Positions 32,219-33,979 of a stretch of 33,979 nt of DNA are shown in pieces (within the stretch, counting starts at the first letter, position 1; each line of letters opens with the position of its first letter). The notes under the pieces were generated by a model. The model had not been told where the DNA came from and made no database searches. It was given only the letters and a program-made list of their open reading frames with translations. A program made the translations under genes and the position numbers. Source of the DNA: Geodermatophilus sp. YIM 151500 (lineage in GTDB: Bacteria; Actinomycetota; Actinomycetes; Mycobacteriales; Geodermatophilaceae); NCBI RefSeq assembly GCF_025716945.1, contig NZ_JAOVZT010000008.1, forward strand, positions 152,955 through 186,933, written 5' to 3'.

Positions 32219-33652
32219 ATGCGCAGAGGTCGACGGTGGGTCACCGCTGCCCTGTCGTGTCTGCTGCTCGGTGGCTGCACCTCCGCGCCGCCGGACGACG
32301 TCGGCCCCGACCGCGAGTCGCGCGAGGCTGTGGACGACGGTGCCGCGCCGTGGCCCGACCGGCCCGTGGTGGACCTGCGCTTCGAAACTTCCCGGGACCT
32401 CGGGAGAGTGGCCGGGCGCGAACTCGTCGAGTTCACCCCGGACCTGGAAATCTGTGAGCTGGTCTTCCGGGCGTGGCCGAACAAGCCCGTCACTGCGCAA
32501 GAGGGCACCCTGCTGACCGTGTCGCAGGTGCGGGTCGACGGCCGCGCCGCGGCTTTCCTGGACGTTGCCGCGGGCGCTTCGCAGGACACGCCGGCCGGGA
32601 CCCTGGTGGAGGTCCCGCTGGCTGACTGTGTCGACGCGGGCGAGACCGTCACTGCCGAGCTGACCTTCGCCCTGGAGCTGGGTGAGGAGGTCGACGAGCG
32701 GGTCGGGACCTCGCCCGACGCAGAGGTCGCCTGGTTGGCCACGGCCTTCCCCCTCCTTGCCTGGGAGCGCGGCCGTGGATGGCAGCGCGGGCCCGCTGTC
32801 CCGGTCAACGGCGAGACGGCCGTGAGCGAGGACTTCCGGCTCGACTCCCTGGAGGTGGTCGCGCCGGACGGATACGAAGTCCTCGGCACCGGGGAGGCGG
32901 GCGGCACGGAGGACCGGCCGGACGGGACGACCGTCCACCGGTTCTCCGCTCCGGCGGTGCGCGACGTGGCTGTCGCGGTCGGGGACCTCGACGTGGTCGA
33001 ACGCACGATCAACGGCGTCCGCGTGCGCGTGGGGCTGGACCGTGAGGTGGAGCAGGCGGATGCCGACGACTGGCTCGACCAGATTGCGGAGTCCACCCGC
33101 GACCTCATCGACCTGCTCGGTCCCTTCCCGTACGACGACCTGTGGGTCGTGGTGCTGTCTAGCCAGACGAGCGGCATCGAGTTTCCCGGAGCAATCCAGT
33201 TCGGGGATGTGGACCCGGACTACCGACGCGGACTGGTGACGCATGAGCTCGCACACATGTGGTTCTACGGTCTGGTGGGCAACGACCAGGGGCAGCACCC
33301 CTGGCTCGACGAGTCGTTCGCGACATTCGCCCAATCCGTGGCCGACGGCGACGAGCTGTCCTTGACCCGGCTGCCTGTGGAGGTGGCGCCGCCAGTTGGC
33401 GGCTCGATGCTGTACTGGGCCTCGAACTTCCAGCGGCCCAACAGCACGTACTTCGACACGGTTTACACGATCGGTGGCGCCGCACTGGTGGAGGCCCGGA
33501 CGCGAGCGGGCGCGGAGGCCTTCGACGCCGCGCTGGCCGACTACCTGGCGGCGAACGCTCACTCCGTTGCGACCCCGAACGACGTCCGGGAGGCGTTCAA
33601 CGACCTGCCGGACGTCCTCGACGTGCTACGCGAGGTAGGCGCGCTGCCGTAA
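32219..33652 (+). CDS. M1-family (gluzincin) metallopeptidase-like lipoprotein
   Basis: A 477-residue protein. ATG 32219 is chosen because GAGGA lies just upstream and a lipoprotein signal follows at once (WVTAALSCLLLGGC, lipidated Cys20). The N-terminal part is beta-rich, as in M1 peptidases. GIEFPGA (319-325) replaces the canonical GAMEN. HELAH (342-346), followed by 18 residues and Glu365 in WLDESF, is a complete HExxH-x18-E zinc site, with YTIGGAAL further on. Pls-type synthetase loci in Streptomyces include a poly-lysine-degrading aminopeptidase of this class (as I recall), so turnover or self-protection against the polymer is a reasonable inference. It acts outside the membrane. Confidence 0.88.
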   Translation: MRRGRRWVTAALSCLLLGGCTSAPPDDVGPDRESREAVDDGAAPWPDRPVVDLRFETSRDLGRVAGRELVEFTPDLEICELVFRAWPNKPVTAQEGTLLTVSQVRVDGRAAAFLDVAAGASQDTPAGTLVEVPLADCVDAGETVTAELTFALELGEEVDERVGTSPDAEVAWLATAFPLLAWERGRGWQRGPAVPVNGETAVSEDFRLDSLEVVAPDGYEVLGTGEAGGTEDRPDGTTVHRFSAPAVRDVAVAVGDLDVVERTINGVRVRVGLDREVEQADADDWLDQIAESTRDLIDLLGPFPYDDLWVVVLSSQTSGIEFPGAIQFGDVDPDYRRGLVTHELAHMWFYGLVGNDQGQHPWLDESFATFAQSVADGDELSLTRLPVEVAPPVGGSMLYWASNFQRPNSTYFDTVYTIGGAALVEARTRAGAEAFDAALADYLAANAHSVATPNDVREAFNDLPDVLDVLREVGALP

Positions 33653-33926
33653 CCAGGCCGGCCCGGTGCTCCGGTGCCGATTGGCGAGCCTCCGGTGGAC
33701 GTCCTCGTCGCTCGCGGGTCACAACGAGTGGTCGCTCGCTCCCGCGGCGGCTGGCAGAGACCGTCTGACTACGGCGAGTGATTACCACGCCTGCGGGCAT
33801 CCCTGGCCGCTGTTGCGCGGCAGTGAGCCGGGCGCGAACAGCCTTCCTATTGATCAGCCAAGATGTCCCGACGAGCAGGTGGATGCGTGTTAGTGCACGA
33901 ATCAACTACTGTCACTCCGTGTGAGC
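33653..33926. other. Intergenic spacer before argC
   Basis: No gene, hairpin or repeat was recognised. The right part (from ~33840) is less GC-rich than the rest and probably contains the argC promoter; no clear ARG box could be assigned. Confidence 0.4.
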
Positions 33927-33979
33927 ATGGACCAGACGTGGACGGTGGGGGTCACCGGCGCCACCGGCTATGCGGGGGG
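33927..33979 (+). CDS. argC: N-acetyl-gamma-glutamyl-phosphate reductase, 5' end only
   Basis: The last bases encode MDQTWTVGVTGATGYAG, the N-terminal NADP-binding Rossmann motif (VGVTGATGYAG) typical of ArgC, which reduces N-acetylglutamyl phosphate in arginine biosynthesis. GTG 33921 is an alternative start two codons upstream. The gene runs out of the window. It marks the return to conserved chromosome after the accessory region. Confidence 0.75.
   Translation, partial: MDQTWTVGVTGATGYAG

Noticed and set aside
32126-33562. 478-codon minus-strand frame opposite the M1 peptidase
   Set aside because: The plus strand carries a complete zinc-peptidase motif and lipoprotein signal; the antisense frame has no recognisable domain.

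Overview
The window is very GC-rich, with actinobacterial codon use, GTG/TTG starts and many 4-nt gene overlaps. The gene families point to a free-living high-GC actinobacterium, possibly Geodermatophilaceae-like; that family-level guess is inference only. No tRNA, rRNA or CRISPR array was seen. Most of the window is accessory: two biosynthetic loci set among insertion-sequence relics. It runs into a core arginine gene (argC) at the right edge.

Layout. 1-995: 3' part of a parallel beta-helix protein. 1.1-1.53 kb: stacked fragments of IS21-like, IS3-like and IS1634-like elements. 1.7-17.0 kb: a Wzy-type exopolysaccharide locus, almost all on the minus strand. One operon (17.0 to 8.1 kb) holds a Gfo/Idh dehydrogenase, DegT aminotransferase, Wzz-like chain-length protein, MurJ/Wzx-like flippase, Wzy-like polymerase, initiating phosphoglycosyl transferase, fused Alg14/Alg13-type glycosyltransferase and a FemAB/GNAT protein. 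A second (6.9 to 1.7 kb) holds a UDP-GlcNAc 6-dehydrogenase-type enzyme, two paralogous methyltransferases, a second FemAB-like protein and a FAD monooxygenase. A beta-helix lipoprotein gene on the plus strand lies between them. Nine gene junctions in the window overlap by exactly 4 nt (ATGA/GTGA), which fixes many starts and implies translational coupling.

17.1-22.9 kb: a junction zone with a possible hypothetical gene, a truncated plus-strand gene behind a GTAAC-N5-GTAAC box, two decayed IS1634-family transposases, a small Cys-rich protein, a TPM-domain protein, and a complete IS5-family element (21208-22140). That IS carries a frameshift signal and borrows its stop codon from the target site.

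23.0-33.65 kb: a locus around a 1381-aa Pls/PosA-type (epsilon-poly-lysine-synthetase-like) membrane peptide synthetase: adenylation domain, carrier domain, then three transmembrane/left-handed-beta-helix modules. A divergent Sfp-type phosphopantetheinyl transferase can activate its carrier domain. Downstream are a translationally coupled polytopic membrane acyltransferase-like protein, a BPL_N/glutamine-amidotransferase-like protein, a lipoprotein alpha/beta hydrolase and an M1-type metallopeptidase lipoprotein. I read this as a candidate poly-amino-acid (isopeptide polymer) system with modification and turnover enzymes; it is the most interesting part of the window. argC begins at the right edge.
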